Part shown: positions 1-4,652 of the stretch, in pieces | How the letters are laid out: every line of letters starts with the position of its first letter | Position numbering within the stretch: the stretch's first letter is position 1 | From: Candidatus Bathyarchaeota archaeon UBA185 | GTDB lineage: Archaea; Thermoproteota; Bathyarchaeia; 40CM-2-53-6 | NCBI GenBank assembly: GCA_002495485.1 | Contig: DAFH01000047.1 | Location: forward strand, 1 to 5,816 | Direction of reading: 5' to 3' | DNA length: 5,816 nucleotides | Program-made: the position numbers and the translations under genes | Notes under the pieces: model-generated | The model's database searches: none | Seen by the model: only the letters and a program-made list of their open reading frames with translations | Told to the model about the DNA's origin: nothing

Positions 1-134
1 GGCTAGCGGCGTACTGGCTCAAACCTCCCCACTTTTTCAATCTCAGACAGCATCAGCGTATCGGAACTCCTGCAGTCACCCTTCGCGACCAAGAACCGAT
101 TCGGAATCAGCCCATCAAAACAAATCCAGCGCGG
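1..134. other. left-edge stretch, no secure gene; weak open frame on the minus strand
   Basis: No complete gene can be supported here. On the minus strand one frame stays open from the T-tract near 143 down to a TAG at 3-5. It contains the segment PNRFLVAKG and ends MLSEIEKVGRFEPVRR. The only in-frame starts inside it are a TTG at 92 (29 residues) and an ATG at 53 (16 residues), and neither has a ribosome binding site. The PNRFLVAKG segment faintly recalls the start of pyruvoyl-dependent arginine decarboxylases, but the conserved serine motif that should follow is absent. It may be a decayed gene end or chance. Confidence 0.2.
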
Positions 135-158
135 AAAAAAAAAGGGTACGGCCGACCC
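135..158 (-). terminator. T9 terminator of the VOC gene
   Basis: Read on the minus strand, the VOC stop (173-175) is followed after 14 bases by a short hairpin with arms at 155-158 and 144-147 (GGGT/ACCC, 7-base loop). A run of nine T (135-143) follows directly. Archaeal RNA polymerase terminates at T-tracts, so the tract alone would suffice; the four-base-pair stem is weak and may be incidental. Confidence 0.6.
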
Positions 159-172
159 GTGATATTGATGGT

Positions 173-568
173 CTACATTCGACGGGCGCTCTGCCAGAGG
201 CCTACGACGTTTCCCTCGGTGTCCTTGAAGTAGGCGGTGAATCCCATGTCCGCGACGGGCTGCTTCTTCTGGACAGTCTTGCCGCCGAGCTTCTCGATGC
301 TCTTGAGGGCAGCGTCGATGTCAGGGACGTCGACCGTTATGACCGTCGTCTTGTTGGTGTCATTGTTTCGCTTGGCCATTCCGCCGTTGATCGCTCCCGG
401 TTTGGTCGGCATCTGTGTTTTCTGGTCTACCTCGGTCGTGTTTACCATGTGATACTCCATTCCGGGGTACTGGCTGATGTCCCATCCGAAGACTTGCTTG
501 TAGAAGGTCTTGGCGCGTTCCACGTTGTCGGCCGGTATCTCAAAGTGTACCACTCGAGTGTGGTGCAT
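173..568 (-). CDS. VOC (glyoxalase/bleomycin-resistance) fold protein
   Basis: A 131-residue cytoplasmic protein of the vicinal-oxygen-chelate superfamily, closest in look to the small 'predicted lactoylglutathione lyase-related' group (COG3324 type). It opens with VVHFEIPADN, where H8 is a likely metal ligand, followed by a helix ending FYKQVFGWD (residues 22-30). A GAINGGMAKR turn lies at 58-67. The second beta-alpha half runs from VITVDVPDID to DTEGNVVGLWQ (116-126), where E118 is the usual second-half ligand. Length is normal for a single-chain member with two paired modules. The substrate cannot be read from sequence; members range from isomerases to drug-binding proteins. The ATG at 568 is the only good start; no Shine-Dalgarno precedes it, and a TATA-like box at 605-611 suggests a short-leader transcript. 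It is transcribed away from the coiled-coil gene. Confidence 0.88.
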   Translation of the reverse strand: MHHTRVVHFEIPADNVERAKTFYKQVFGWDISQYPGMEYHMVNTTEVDQKTQMPTKPGAINGGMAKRNNDTNKTTVITVDVPDIDAALKSIEKLGGKTVQKKQPVADMGFTAYFKDTEGNVVGLWQSARRM

Positions 569-604
569 TTTTCGTTACGCGCCGCGGCCGCGCTGAAAAC
601 CGTC

Positions 605-611
605 TAATAAA
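605..611 (-). promoter_or_regulatory. TATA-like box of the VOC gene
   Basis: The minus strand reads TTTATTA about 37-43 bases before the ATG at 568. With archaeal spacing of about 26 bases from box to transcription start, the leader would be about 12-15 bases, which agrees with the missing Shine-Dalgarno. Inferred from position and composition only. Confidence 0.4.
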
Positions 612-634
612 GAATCGCTATACAATTCTTCCCT

Positions 635-700
635 ATGGCTAACAACTCTTCCGTGTACCGCCAGTCATCCGTGGATACCGCGCGTTCACTTCGCGGGTGA
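635..700 (+). other. possible leader mini-ORF ahead of the coiled-coil gene
   Basis: ATG at 635 opens a 21-codon frame (starts MANNSSVYRQ) that stops at TGA 698-700, overlapping a GTG at 697-699 that is in frame with the coiled-coil gene. No Shine-Dalgarno precedes 635, but TATACAAT at 619-626 lies just upstream. It could be a leader peptide, the true N-terminus separated by a frameshift, or chance. Confidence 0.22.
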
Positions 701-759
701 CGGATTTCTTAAGGCAATGGGTTTCGAGCGTTCTACTCAGGGTCCGTATGAGGGAAACG

Positions 760-1290
760 ATGTTCGACGACTCGTACAACATACGAGAAGTCTTGGACGA
801 TGTAATAGAGAGGGTTACTCTTCGCGAGAAGCTGATCACGACTGCCAAACAGTTTGCCGAGAAGAAGAGAGAGGAGAGATACACTCTCGCGATCAAACAG
901 TTTGAGGGTCTCATGACAGACTTTCTGAGGCTCTATCAGCCTATTCTTGACAGGTTGCGAAGCTACCGCGACGGGCTCCAGAAGGAACTCGGGGGGCTAA
1001 AGTCGAACCTCGCAACGGTAAATGGCATGCTCGAAGTTTCGAAAGGGATCGAAGGTCTTCAAGCAAAGGTCCAGCGCCTTGAAGCGGACGGGCAGGAATT
1101 GGACGAGACGATTAAGGAGAAAGGCAGGATAGCAGACAAGATCGACGACCTCTTCAACCGGATAAGACCCCACAACCCTGGAATGGGAGCTGGAAGCACG
1201 TTCTCTGATGTGTTGGCTGGCATGCCGAAGGATCTGTTTCCCGAGACGCCGGATACTGGCAAGGAAGTTACTAGAAAGGCACGCGCCTAG
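760..1290 (+). CDS. coiled-coil protein of unknown function
   Basis: I do not recognise this family. From the ATG at 760 it is 176 residues, almost all charged helix. Residues 8-75 form long helices rich in E, K and R (DDVIERVTLREKL, FAEKKREER), with an FLRLYQPILDRL stretch at 55-66. Residues 76-134 look like a coiled coil with regular L/I/V spacing (LEVSKGIEGLQAKVQRLEAD). The tail 137-176 is loose, Gly/Pro-containing and ends basic (TRKARA). No signal peptide, membrane segment or catalytic motif is visible; an oligomeric scaffold or partner-binding role is only a guess. The start is uncertain: 760 has GAGG at 750-753 with 6-base spacing, while an ATG at 748 and a GTG at 697 are also in frame. 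A 21-codon ORF at 635-700 overlaps the GTG at 697 as GTGA. It converges with the DUF996 gene. Confidence 0.72.
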   Translation: MFDDSYNIREVLDDVIERVTLREKLITTAKQFAEKKREERYTLAIKQFEGLMTDFLRLYQPILDRLRSYRDGLQKELGGLKSNLATVNGMLEVSKGIEGLQAKVQRLEADGQELDETIKEKGRIADKIDDLFNRIRPHNPGMGAGSTFSDVLAGMPKDLFPETPDTGKEVTRKARA

Positions 1291-1308
1291 CAATTCGGCA
1301 ATCTCCAC

Positions 1309-1384
1309 ATTTCCGTCCGAGCGAAGCGATAGCTGGGCAGCCTCGGCAGAAGCCGCCTGGCCGAGGCTCTCGCTAACCGGAAAT
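1309..1384. repeat. nested inverted repeat between convergent genes
   Basis: Three concentric arm pairs fold this 76-base stretch. The inner pair, 1339-1347 with 1360-1368, is a perfect 9-bp stem (AGCCTCGGC/GCCGAGGCT) with a 12-base loop. The middle pair, 1325-1329 with 1370-1374, has 5 bp. The outer pair, 1309-1315 with 1378-1384, has 7 bp (ATTTCCG/CGGAAAT). It fills most of the gap between the ends of the coiled-coil gene and the DUF996/zinc-ribbon frame. No T-tract follows on either strand, so it is not an ordinary terminator; it may protect 3' ends or separate the two transcripts. Confidence 0.55.
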
Positions 1385-1399
1385 TTGTCTCCTCTTGGA

Positions 1400-1618
1400 T
1401 TAGGTCTGTTTTGTGCCGCAACTAGTGCAGAAGACAGCGTTTCCGGGAAGTTTGGTCCCACATTTGAAGCAGAACTTGAATTCCGGTGCTGCAGACTGCT
1501 GCGGGACTATTGGTGCTGGCATCGGTTGTGCTGGAGGCTGAGGCTGGGCAGCTGGGGGAGGAGTTACCGTTGGTGTCGGCGGAGGTGTCAGAGTGATTGT
1601 TTGCGGTGTTGGCTGGAA
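1400..1618 (-). pseudogene. detached linker and zinc ribbon of the DUF996 protein
   Basis: Directly after the TGA of the DUF996 gene (1619-1621), the same frame continues open for 72 codons to a TAA at 1400-1402. The first 45 or so codons are a low-complexity linker of Pro, Gln, Thr and Ala (for example TPPPTPTVTPPP). The last 25 form a textbook zinc ribbon, FKFCFKCGTKLPG then VFCTSCGTKQ, with spacing C-x2-C-x10-C-x2-C. All four cysteines and the CGTK knuckles are intact. Small archaeal membrane proteins often end in such a ribbon, so this was almost certainly the C-terminus of the same protein. There is no good start codon for independent translation; the in-frame ATG in QPMPAP has no ribosome binding site. 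Either the TGA is a recent nonsense change or sequence error, or it is read through. Confidence 0.75.
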
Positions 1619-2143
1619 TCAGGCGTACGGATATGGAGTAGGCTGATCCTGGATTGAGAAGTATGCGACTATCTGGAAGATCATGGCTATGAAGAGTATT
1701 ATGATTCCGACCAGAACGATTAGGGTCAAGGCTCCGATCAGGTACAGGAGTCCGGCTGTAGCGAAGGCGCCGACGTTCACGCGTTGAGCTAGCTTGTCAT
1801 AGGCTCTTTTGAGAAAGAATGCGGAAACTATCAGAAACGCCCAGAGCACTGCAAGAATCCCAAGAGCGCCCAATAATCCGAGAACGCCGAAACCCACCGT
1901 GCCGAAGCTGATGATGCCGAAGAACGCTCCTGAAAAGACGAGAACCCCAGACGTAACGACTCCTATTATCGCCATAATTCCTGCGATCAGAGCGTCGTCG
2001 AAGATACTCCGGTCCTGAACAGCGTCCGAGATCTCTTTCAATCCAACGAGAATGAGAATCCACCCGATTAGGCTGACGAAGGGGATGAGGGCGAGAATTG
2101 CGCCGACCCCACCGAGGGTCTTGCCGTTCGAGAGAGAAGCCAT
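1619..2143 (-). CDS. DUF996-type archaeal membrane protein, cut short by in-frame TGA
   Basis: An integral membrane protein of 174 residues before the TGA. The N-terminus (SLSNGKTLGGVGAIL) and the segment LVGLKEISDAVQDRSIFDDALI at 32-53 match what I recall of the archaeal DUF996 family, including the hallmark 'E/YISD...DRSIF'. Hydrophobic segments lie at about 11-35, 50-72, 75-112 (one or two helices) and 125-160 (one or two helices), so four to six membrane passes. No signal peptide or catalytic motif is seen and the family's function is unknown. After QDQPTPYPYA the frame meets TGA, then continues open into a Pro-rich linker and zinc ribbon (1400-1618), so the intact gene would be 1400-2143 with 246 sense codons plus the TGA. 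The ATG at 2143 lies 25-31 bases after a TATA-like box, which fits a leaderless message. Confidence 0.85.
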   Translation of the reverse strand: MASLSNGKTLGGVGAILALIPFVSLIGWILILVGLKEISDAVQDRSIFDDALIAGIMAIIGVVTSGVLVFSGAFFGIISFGTVGFGVLGLLGALGILAVLWAFLIVSAFFLKRAYDKLAQRVNVGAFATAGLLYLIGALTLIVLVGIIILFIAMIFQIVAYFSIQDQPTPYPYA

Positions 2144-2167
2144 AATGTCCTGAATGTGTCGATCTGA

Positions 2168-2174
2168 TTTAAGC
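2168..2174 (-). promoter_or_regulatory. TATA-like box of the DUF996 gene
   Basis: The minus strand reads CTTAAAT, centred 28 bases before the ATG at 2143. That spacing puts the transcription start at or next to the start codon, which predicts a leaderless mRNA; there is also no Shine-Dalgarno. Confidence 0.5.
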
Positions 2175-2208
2175 CTGAACAGACGAAGCGGAGCGTCAGC
2201 TAGGTTTC

Positions 2209-2214
2209 AAAAAA
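2209..2214 (-). terminator. T6 tract after the HMA-like gene remnant
   Basis: A minus-strand run of six T lies 40 bases after the TGA at 2254-2256 and just before the DUF996 promoter. It would end transcription of the 2254-2455 gene remnant or of the operon behind it. Archaeal-type T-tract, no stem needed. Confidence 0.4.
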
Positions 2215-2253
2215 CGTCAGGGAAAATCGCGGAGAGGCATCGTCTTACGTTTC

Positions 2254-2455
2254 TCAGTTTGAGGGACGCCCGAGCACCGTTCTTATCTTTTCCAAGCTTA
2301 TCTTTCCAGAGTCGTACTCGACGTAGACCGTGTTCGTGAGATAGTTAATACCCACCGCTGAGCTTGGAGAGTCTTGCTCGCCTTCGCTTGAGATTCTTGG
2401 GGACATCCTCCGACATGGAGAGATTAGCCCTCTCGATGTTCTTCGACTTCGCCAA
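2254..2455 (-). pseudogene. frameshifted small HMA-like (heavy-metal-associated domain) gene
   Basis: The sequence shows two abutting frames. The first starts at TTG 2455 behind a good GAGGAG site (5-base spacing) and reads MAKSKNIERANLSMSEDVPK through to RLSKLSGG, then hits TAA. From about 2351-2356 a different frame takes over as VGINYLTNTVYVEYDSGK, continues ISLEKIRTVLG, and ends at TGA 2254-2256. The second part closely resembles the back half of an HMA metal-binding domain (strand, NYLTN turn, VYVEYD strand, then helix), and the LSKLSG at the end of the first part fits the usual end of its first helix. The metal-binding CxxC of that family is absent. The break lies at a GGTGGG run, so an indel there is likely. 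The upstream frame also holds an 18-codon ORF from ATG 2521 ending in TGA. Probably a decayed copper-chaperone-like gene; a sequence error is possible. Confidence 0.5.
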
Positions 2456-2518
2456 TAGATCTCCTCAGCCTAAACTAATCGGCAGCGAGTATATCATCCA
2501 CACGTATTCTTCGTAATT

Positions 2519-2580
2519 CATTGTGTCACAACCTTTGCCTTAGCAAAGCATTCCTCTAGAAACTCTCTAGCATCGTCCCG
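2519..2580. other. intergenic stretch after the six-helix membrane gene
   Basis: This part of the 437-base gap 2144-2580 has no gene of its own. It holds a 6-bp stem-loop at 2533-2548 (CTTTGC/GCAAAG, 4-base loop) about 33 bases past the membrane protein stop, and the word TGTGACACAATG (minus strand) at 2519-2530. Neither is strong. The rest of the gap is the HMA-like remnant, a T-tract and the DUF996 promoter. Confidence 0.3.
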
Positions 2581-3267
2581 TCAAGTTCCAGCTGATGCTC
2601 CGACTCGTCTGAATAGAAGGCTCAACAGCGCGCCAGAAGCTATTAACACGACAGAGTCTATCGTTATCACAGCTACTTCAAACGTAACGATATCATAGCC
2701 CAGAAGCGAGAGGGATAGAAAAGAACCGACGGCCGCTAGGAAGCCTGAGACGAGAAGCCACCTCAGCACTTTTTCTATCCTCCCTTGCGAAAAGACCCCG
2801 GCGACGAAGAGAAATGCCACGGTCATAACCAGGTAGCCCAGACTCTCGGCGGCGATGAAGACTCCGTGAGGATTGTATTCGGTGAAGAGGGTGAGGCTGG
2901 CGGTTTCTCCCTTTAGAATGCTCGGTTCGACTACAGCGAACTGGATGAAGTAGTCTGTGCAGTTGATAGCTGCGTAGACTATTCCGAATGACAGTCCGAG
3001 TTGGCTGAAGACCCTCTTCTTCTCAGGAGCGTAGCTGTGGATGGACGACATTAGAACAACGAATACCGGCGCGAGCAAGAACCCCGGAATCATCCAGTAG
3101 TAGTCTCCGGGAACGTACTGAGCCAGGCCGTTGACGTATGGATAGGAGACGCTCCTGACCGGTGTCAGGATCCCGACTGTGAAAAATGTCGCCGCGAGTA
3201 TTATTGTCGCTGTGGCAGCGTAGAATCCAAGTCTAGTGGCATTGGTTTGACGGCCTGTGTCCGACAT
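2581..3267 (-). CDS. six-helix integral membrane protein, unknown function
   Basis: A 228-residue protein with six clear hydrophobic segments at about 13-34, 58-77, 87-112, 134-158, 166-188 and 194-218, separated by short charged loops such as APEKKR (80-85) and QGRIEK (161-166). By the positive-inside rule, those two basic loops and the FRR C-terminus would be cytoplasmic. Acidic or polar residues sit in or near helices (D105 in INCTDYF, E141 in AAESLGY, D204 in ITIDSVV), which could line a binding site. The architecture recalls DUF4386-like six-helix proteins, but I cannot assign it firmly. The ATG at 3267 is 25 bases after the stop of the PPOX gene with no promoter between, so the two are probably co-transcribed. 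No Shine-Dalgarno is visible. Confidence 0.8.
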   Translation of the reverse strand: MSDTGRQTNATRLGFYAATATIILAATFFTVGILTPVRSVSYPYVNGLAQYVPGDYYWMIPGFLLAPVFVVLMSSIHSYAPEKKRVFSQLGLSFGIVYAAINCTDYFIQFAVVEPSILKGETASLTLFTEYNPHGVFIAAESLGYLVMTVAFLFVAGVFSQGRIEKVLRWLLVSGFLAAVGSFLSLSLLGYDIVTFEVAVITIDSVVLIASGALLSLLFRRVGASAGT

Positions 3268-3292
3268 GGATTTTGCCGGCTGAGATGCTCGA

Positions 3293-3712
3293 TTACTGTT
3301 TCATAGCGGCAGGATCACGCTGGTAGGGTTGCGGTTTGACTGAGATGACGGTTGTTAGCCGTTCTCCTCGCAGGCGAGCGACGAGAGCGATGAGCACGTT
3401 CCCAACGGCTCCGTACTCCCTCCTGAAAAGTTTCATTGCTCGAGTGGCCTCCTCTCCCTGTAGCTCGTGAGCCTCTCCATCGACCCACTGGCCAGTCGGC
3501 TTGCCGCTCCGGTCCGACGGGGCTATTCGAACGTGGGGATTTCTTCGGATCCGTTTCACCTTCCACGTTCCCGGATCGGTTCGGAAGTAGACTGTCCCAT
3601 TATTCTGGATTGACTGGACGGGAGTGAGCTTCGGGTCTCCGTTTTTGCTGTACGATTCGAGGCTGATGTATCTTCTACCGTTGAACTGCGCAACTGAATC
3701 ATGTGGTTCCAT
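3293..3712 (-). CDS. PPOX-class, probably F420-dependent, split-barrel oxidoreductase
   Basis: A 139-residue cytoplasmic protein of the pyridoxamine-phosphate-oxidase-like split beta-barrel fold. Landmarks in order are FNGRRYISLESYSKNGDPKLTPV (10-32, first strands), GTVYFRTDPGTWKVKRIRRNPHV (39-61), where the T/K/R residues contact the cofactor phosphate in relatives, IAPSDRSGKPTGQWVDGEA (63-81), and the helix EEATRAMKLFRREYG (87-101). This order and spacing match the short 'PPOX class F420-dependent' group, whose members bind deazaflavin F420 or FMN and reduce varied substrates; the actual substrate is unknown. I chose the ATG at 3712 over the longer GTG at 3793 because family members begin a few residues before the FNGRRY strand and a TATA-like box at 3745-3750 lies 33-38 bases ahead. 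It probably forms an operon with the membrane protein behind it. Confidence 0.85.
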   Translation of the reverse strand: MEPHDSVAQFNGRRYISLESYSKNGDPKLTPVQSIQNNGTVYFRTDPGTWKVKRIRRNPHVRIAPSDRSGKPTGQWVDGEAHELQGEEATRAMKLFRREYGAVGNVLIALVARLRGERLTTVISVKPQPYQRDPAAMKQ

Positions 3713-3744
3713 CCGCTTCTCATGCCGATAGTCTGACTCCGCGG

Positions 3745-3750
3745 CTTTAA
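3745..3750 (-). promoter_or_regulatory. TATA-like box of the PPOX gene
   Basis: The minus strand reads TTAAAG in a GC-richer setting, centred about 36 bases before the ATG at 3712. A transcription start near 3722 and a leader of about 10 bases would follow. It lies in the 100-base gap after the nuclease gene, which suggests that PPOX starts its own transcription unit. Confidence 0.35.
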
Positions 3751-3812
3751 TCGGAACGTACACATGAGACGACTCGCGTGCACATTGTGTCACATTCAGA
3801 CGACGCCAACTC

Positions 3813-4256
3813 TTACGATTGTGGCCTATTGTTCGACCAACTGACGAAGCCAGCCGCTGAAAGCGTCTTGGAAGCTGTCTCTAGGTTCTCGAAATAGTGG
3901 AGGTGCGAGTCGCATTTGCAATCGCTACACCCGAACCCGTCTACGCTGGAGAGAAACCGTTTTTGGATGACCTGGGACATTCTACATTCTAGCCTGGCAA
4001 CCGTTGGTCGCGTTGCGACGCCTGCCAATCTTACACCTGAGCTGTCGAGAAAGTAGTCTATGTGCCAGTGCGTTCGCTTTGTGCTGCGGAAATGGCGGGA
4101 GATTCTTCCTTCGAGCGAGTTCATGGCAGAGCCGACGTAGACATAGACGCCTTGACTGAACCGTCGGGGTCCTAGTCGTCCAACGCGGACGGTCCTGTTC
4201 TTCGGTACTGTTATGAGGAGAGCGTAGACTCCGACTTTGCGCGGTCCTCTGCTCAC
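3813..4256 (-). CDS. Uri-type GIY-YIG endonuclease (DUF123, COG1833)
   Basis: A 147-residue stand-alone nuclease domain of the archaeal DUF123/Uri group. Visible marks are the GIY part GVY (9-11) in VGVYALLI, VRVGRLGPRRF (24-33), the YIG part YVYVGSA (38-44), a basic helix LEGRISRHFR (48-57) carrying the candidate catalytic arginine, HWHIDYFL (63-70), and E90 in RLECRMSQ as candidate acidic residue. GFGCSDCKCDSHLHYF at 107-122 is a conserved Cys/His patch that may bind metal. In some archaea this domain is fused to endonuclease III, which hints at DNA repair, but its substrate is unknown. The GTG at 4256 is chosen because it overlaps the stop of the upstream HTH gene as GTGA and puts GVY near the N-terminus, as in relatives; the longer TTG/ATG-type frame extension into the HTH gene is an overlap artefact. 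Translation is probably coupled. Confidence 0.88.
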   Translation of the reverse strand: MSRGPRKVGVYALLITVPKNRTVRVGRLGPRRFSQGVYVYVGSAMNSLEGRISRHFRSTKRTHWHIDYFLDSSGVRLAGVATRPTVARLECRMSQVIQKRFLSSVDGFGCSDCKCDSHLHYFENLETASKTLSAAGFVSWSNNRPQS

Positions 4257-4435
4257 GCCTTGCTCAGTTTCTTCACGATAGTGTCGACAGTGGTCTTGGC
4301 GTAGTACGAGCATCCTGCCTCCACGAGATCTGGCTTGACTCCTCCCTCCTTGAGGGCTTTCCGAATTAGCCCCGCTGATATTCCCGTGTCCTTGGATGCC
4401 TTTGCGACGGTCATGAGATCTTCCTTCGCCTTCAA
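4253..4435 (-). CDS. small helix-turn-helix protein, MerR/excisionase-like
   Basis: A 60-residue basic protein. VAKASKDTGISAGLIRKALKEG (10-31) is a classic helix-turn-helix, with the G18-I-S turn between helices. VKPDLVEAGCSYYAKTTVDTIVKKL (33-57) looks like the short wing and last helix of MerR- or excisionase-type DNA-binding domains. It likely binds DNA, perhaps its own promoter; it could instead guide or control the nuclease encoded next. The TTG at 4435 is preferred over the ATG at 4414 because a perfect GGAGGTGA site sits 4 bases upstream, although GGAAG also lies before 4414. It ends with TGA inside GTGA, 4 bases shared with the nuclease start, so the pair forms a tight operon. Confidence 0.75.
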   Translation of the reverse strand: MKAKEDLMTVAKASKDTGISAGLIRKALKEGGVKPDLVEAGCSYYAKTTVDTIVKKLSKA

Positions 4436-4439
4436 CGGC

Positions 4440-4448
4440 TCACCTCCC
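4440..4448 (-). promoter_or_regulatory. strong Shine-Dalgarno deciding a TTG start
   Basis: The minus strand reads GGGAGGTGA, complementary over eight bases to the usual 16S tail, with the GGAGG core 7 bases before TTG 4435. It is the strongest ribosome binding site in the window and the reason for choosing the TTG start of the HTH gene. Confidence 0.7.
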
Positions 4449-4483
4449 GAAGCAACCCATGGTCAACCCCGAACTATCATCGA

Positions 4484-4495
4484 GAATGCTTAACC
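4484..4495 (-). promoter_or_regulatory. promoter element of the HTH-nuclease operon
   Basis: The minus strand reads GGTTAAGCATTC, with the AT-rich part about 55 bases before TTG 4435. With about 26 bases to the transcription start, the leader would be near 28 bases and include the Shine-Dalgarno. The same word, with one change, faces the other way at 4613-4624. Confidence 0.45.
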
Positions 4496-4612
4496 TGTCG
4501 GTACACAGAGCACCCGTTTGTGTGACTAACGAAGTACCGCGGCACAGATACTCAATGTGAGGCGAGAGCCAGAGGATGTGTTACTTTCATCGGGAATTTT
4601 GGGTTAGGCTAG

Positions 4613-4624
4613 GGATAAGCATTC
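4613..4624 (+). promoter_or_regulatory. promoter element of the universal stress gene
   Basis: The plus strand reads GGATAAGCATTC, centred about 36 bases before TTG 4653, giving a predicted leader near 10 bases and no Shine-Dalgarno. It forms an 11-of-12 inverted repeat with 4484-4495, so the two promoters share the motif GGWTAAGCATTC. Confidence 0.45.
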
Positions 4625-4652
4625 AACACATCTTCTCCCCATTGCTCGGGCC

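Noticed and set aside
2..606. Long plus-strand open frame of about 200 codons from the left edge to TAA at 604-606
   Set aside because: Most of it lies antisense to the VOC gene, and its translation has no recognisable domain; it is a shadow frame.
997..1461. Minus-strand ORF across the coiled-coil gene and the inverted repeat
   Set aside because: It is antisense to the helical protein and out of frame with the zinc ribbon, with no domain and no ribosome site.
1208..1657. Plus-strand ORF rich in Trp, Cys and Arg
   Set aside because: It lies opposite the zinc-ribbon extension and its odd composition is the complement of the Pro/Gln-rich linker and ribbon.
1400..2583. TGA recoded as a sense codon in this organism
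   Set aside because: Two genes show in-frame TGA, but the HTH gene ends in a TGA that overlaps the next start as GTGA, and the six-helix membrane protein also ends naturally at TGA, so TGA works as a stop here. Selenocysteine is unlikely in a Pro-rich linker border.
2518..2583. Readthrough of the six-helix membrane gene stop into 20 more codons (RDDAREFLEECF...)
   Set aside because: Twenty open codons after a stop is common by chance, and the preceding C-terminus FRRVGASAGT looks complete.
3713..3793. Longer N-terminus for the PPOX protein from the GTG at 3793
   Set aside because: The extra 27 residues precede the first barrel strand, look unlike the family, and span the probable TATA box.
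4257..4313. Longer N-terminus for the Uri-type nuclease starting at 4313
   Set aside because: It would overlap the HTH gene by 61 bases and adds residues absent from the family; the GTGA start at 4256 is much better.
4496..4612. Possible structured RNA or riboswitch in the divergent region
   Set aside because: Only short dyads (CGGTAC/GTACCG, ACACA/TGTGT) with inconsistent pairing; nothing resembles a known riboswitch core or tRNA.
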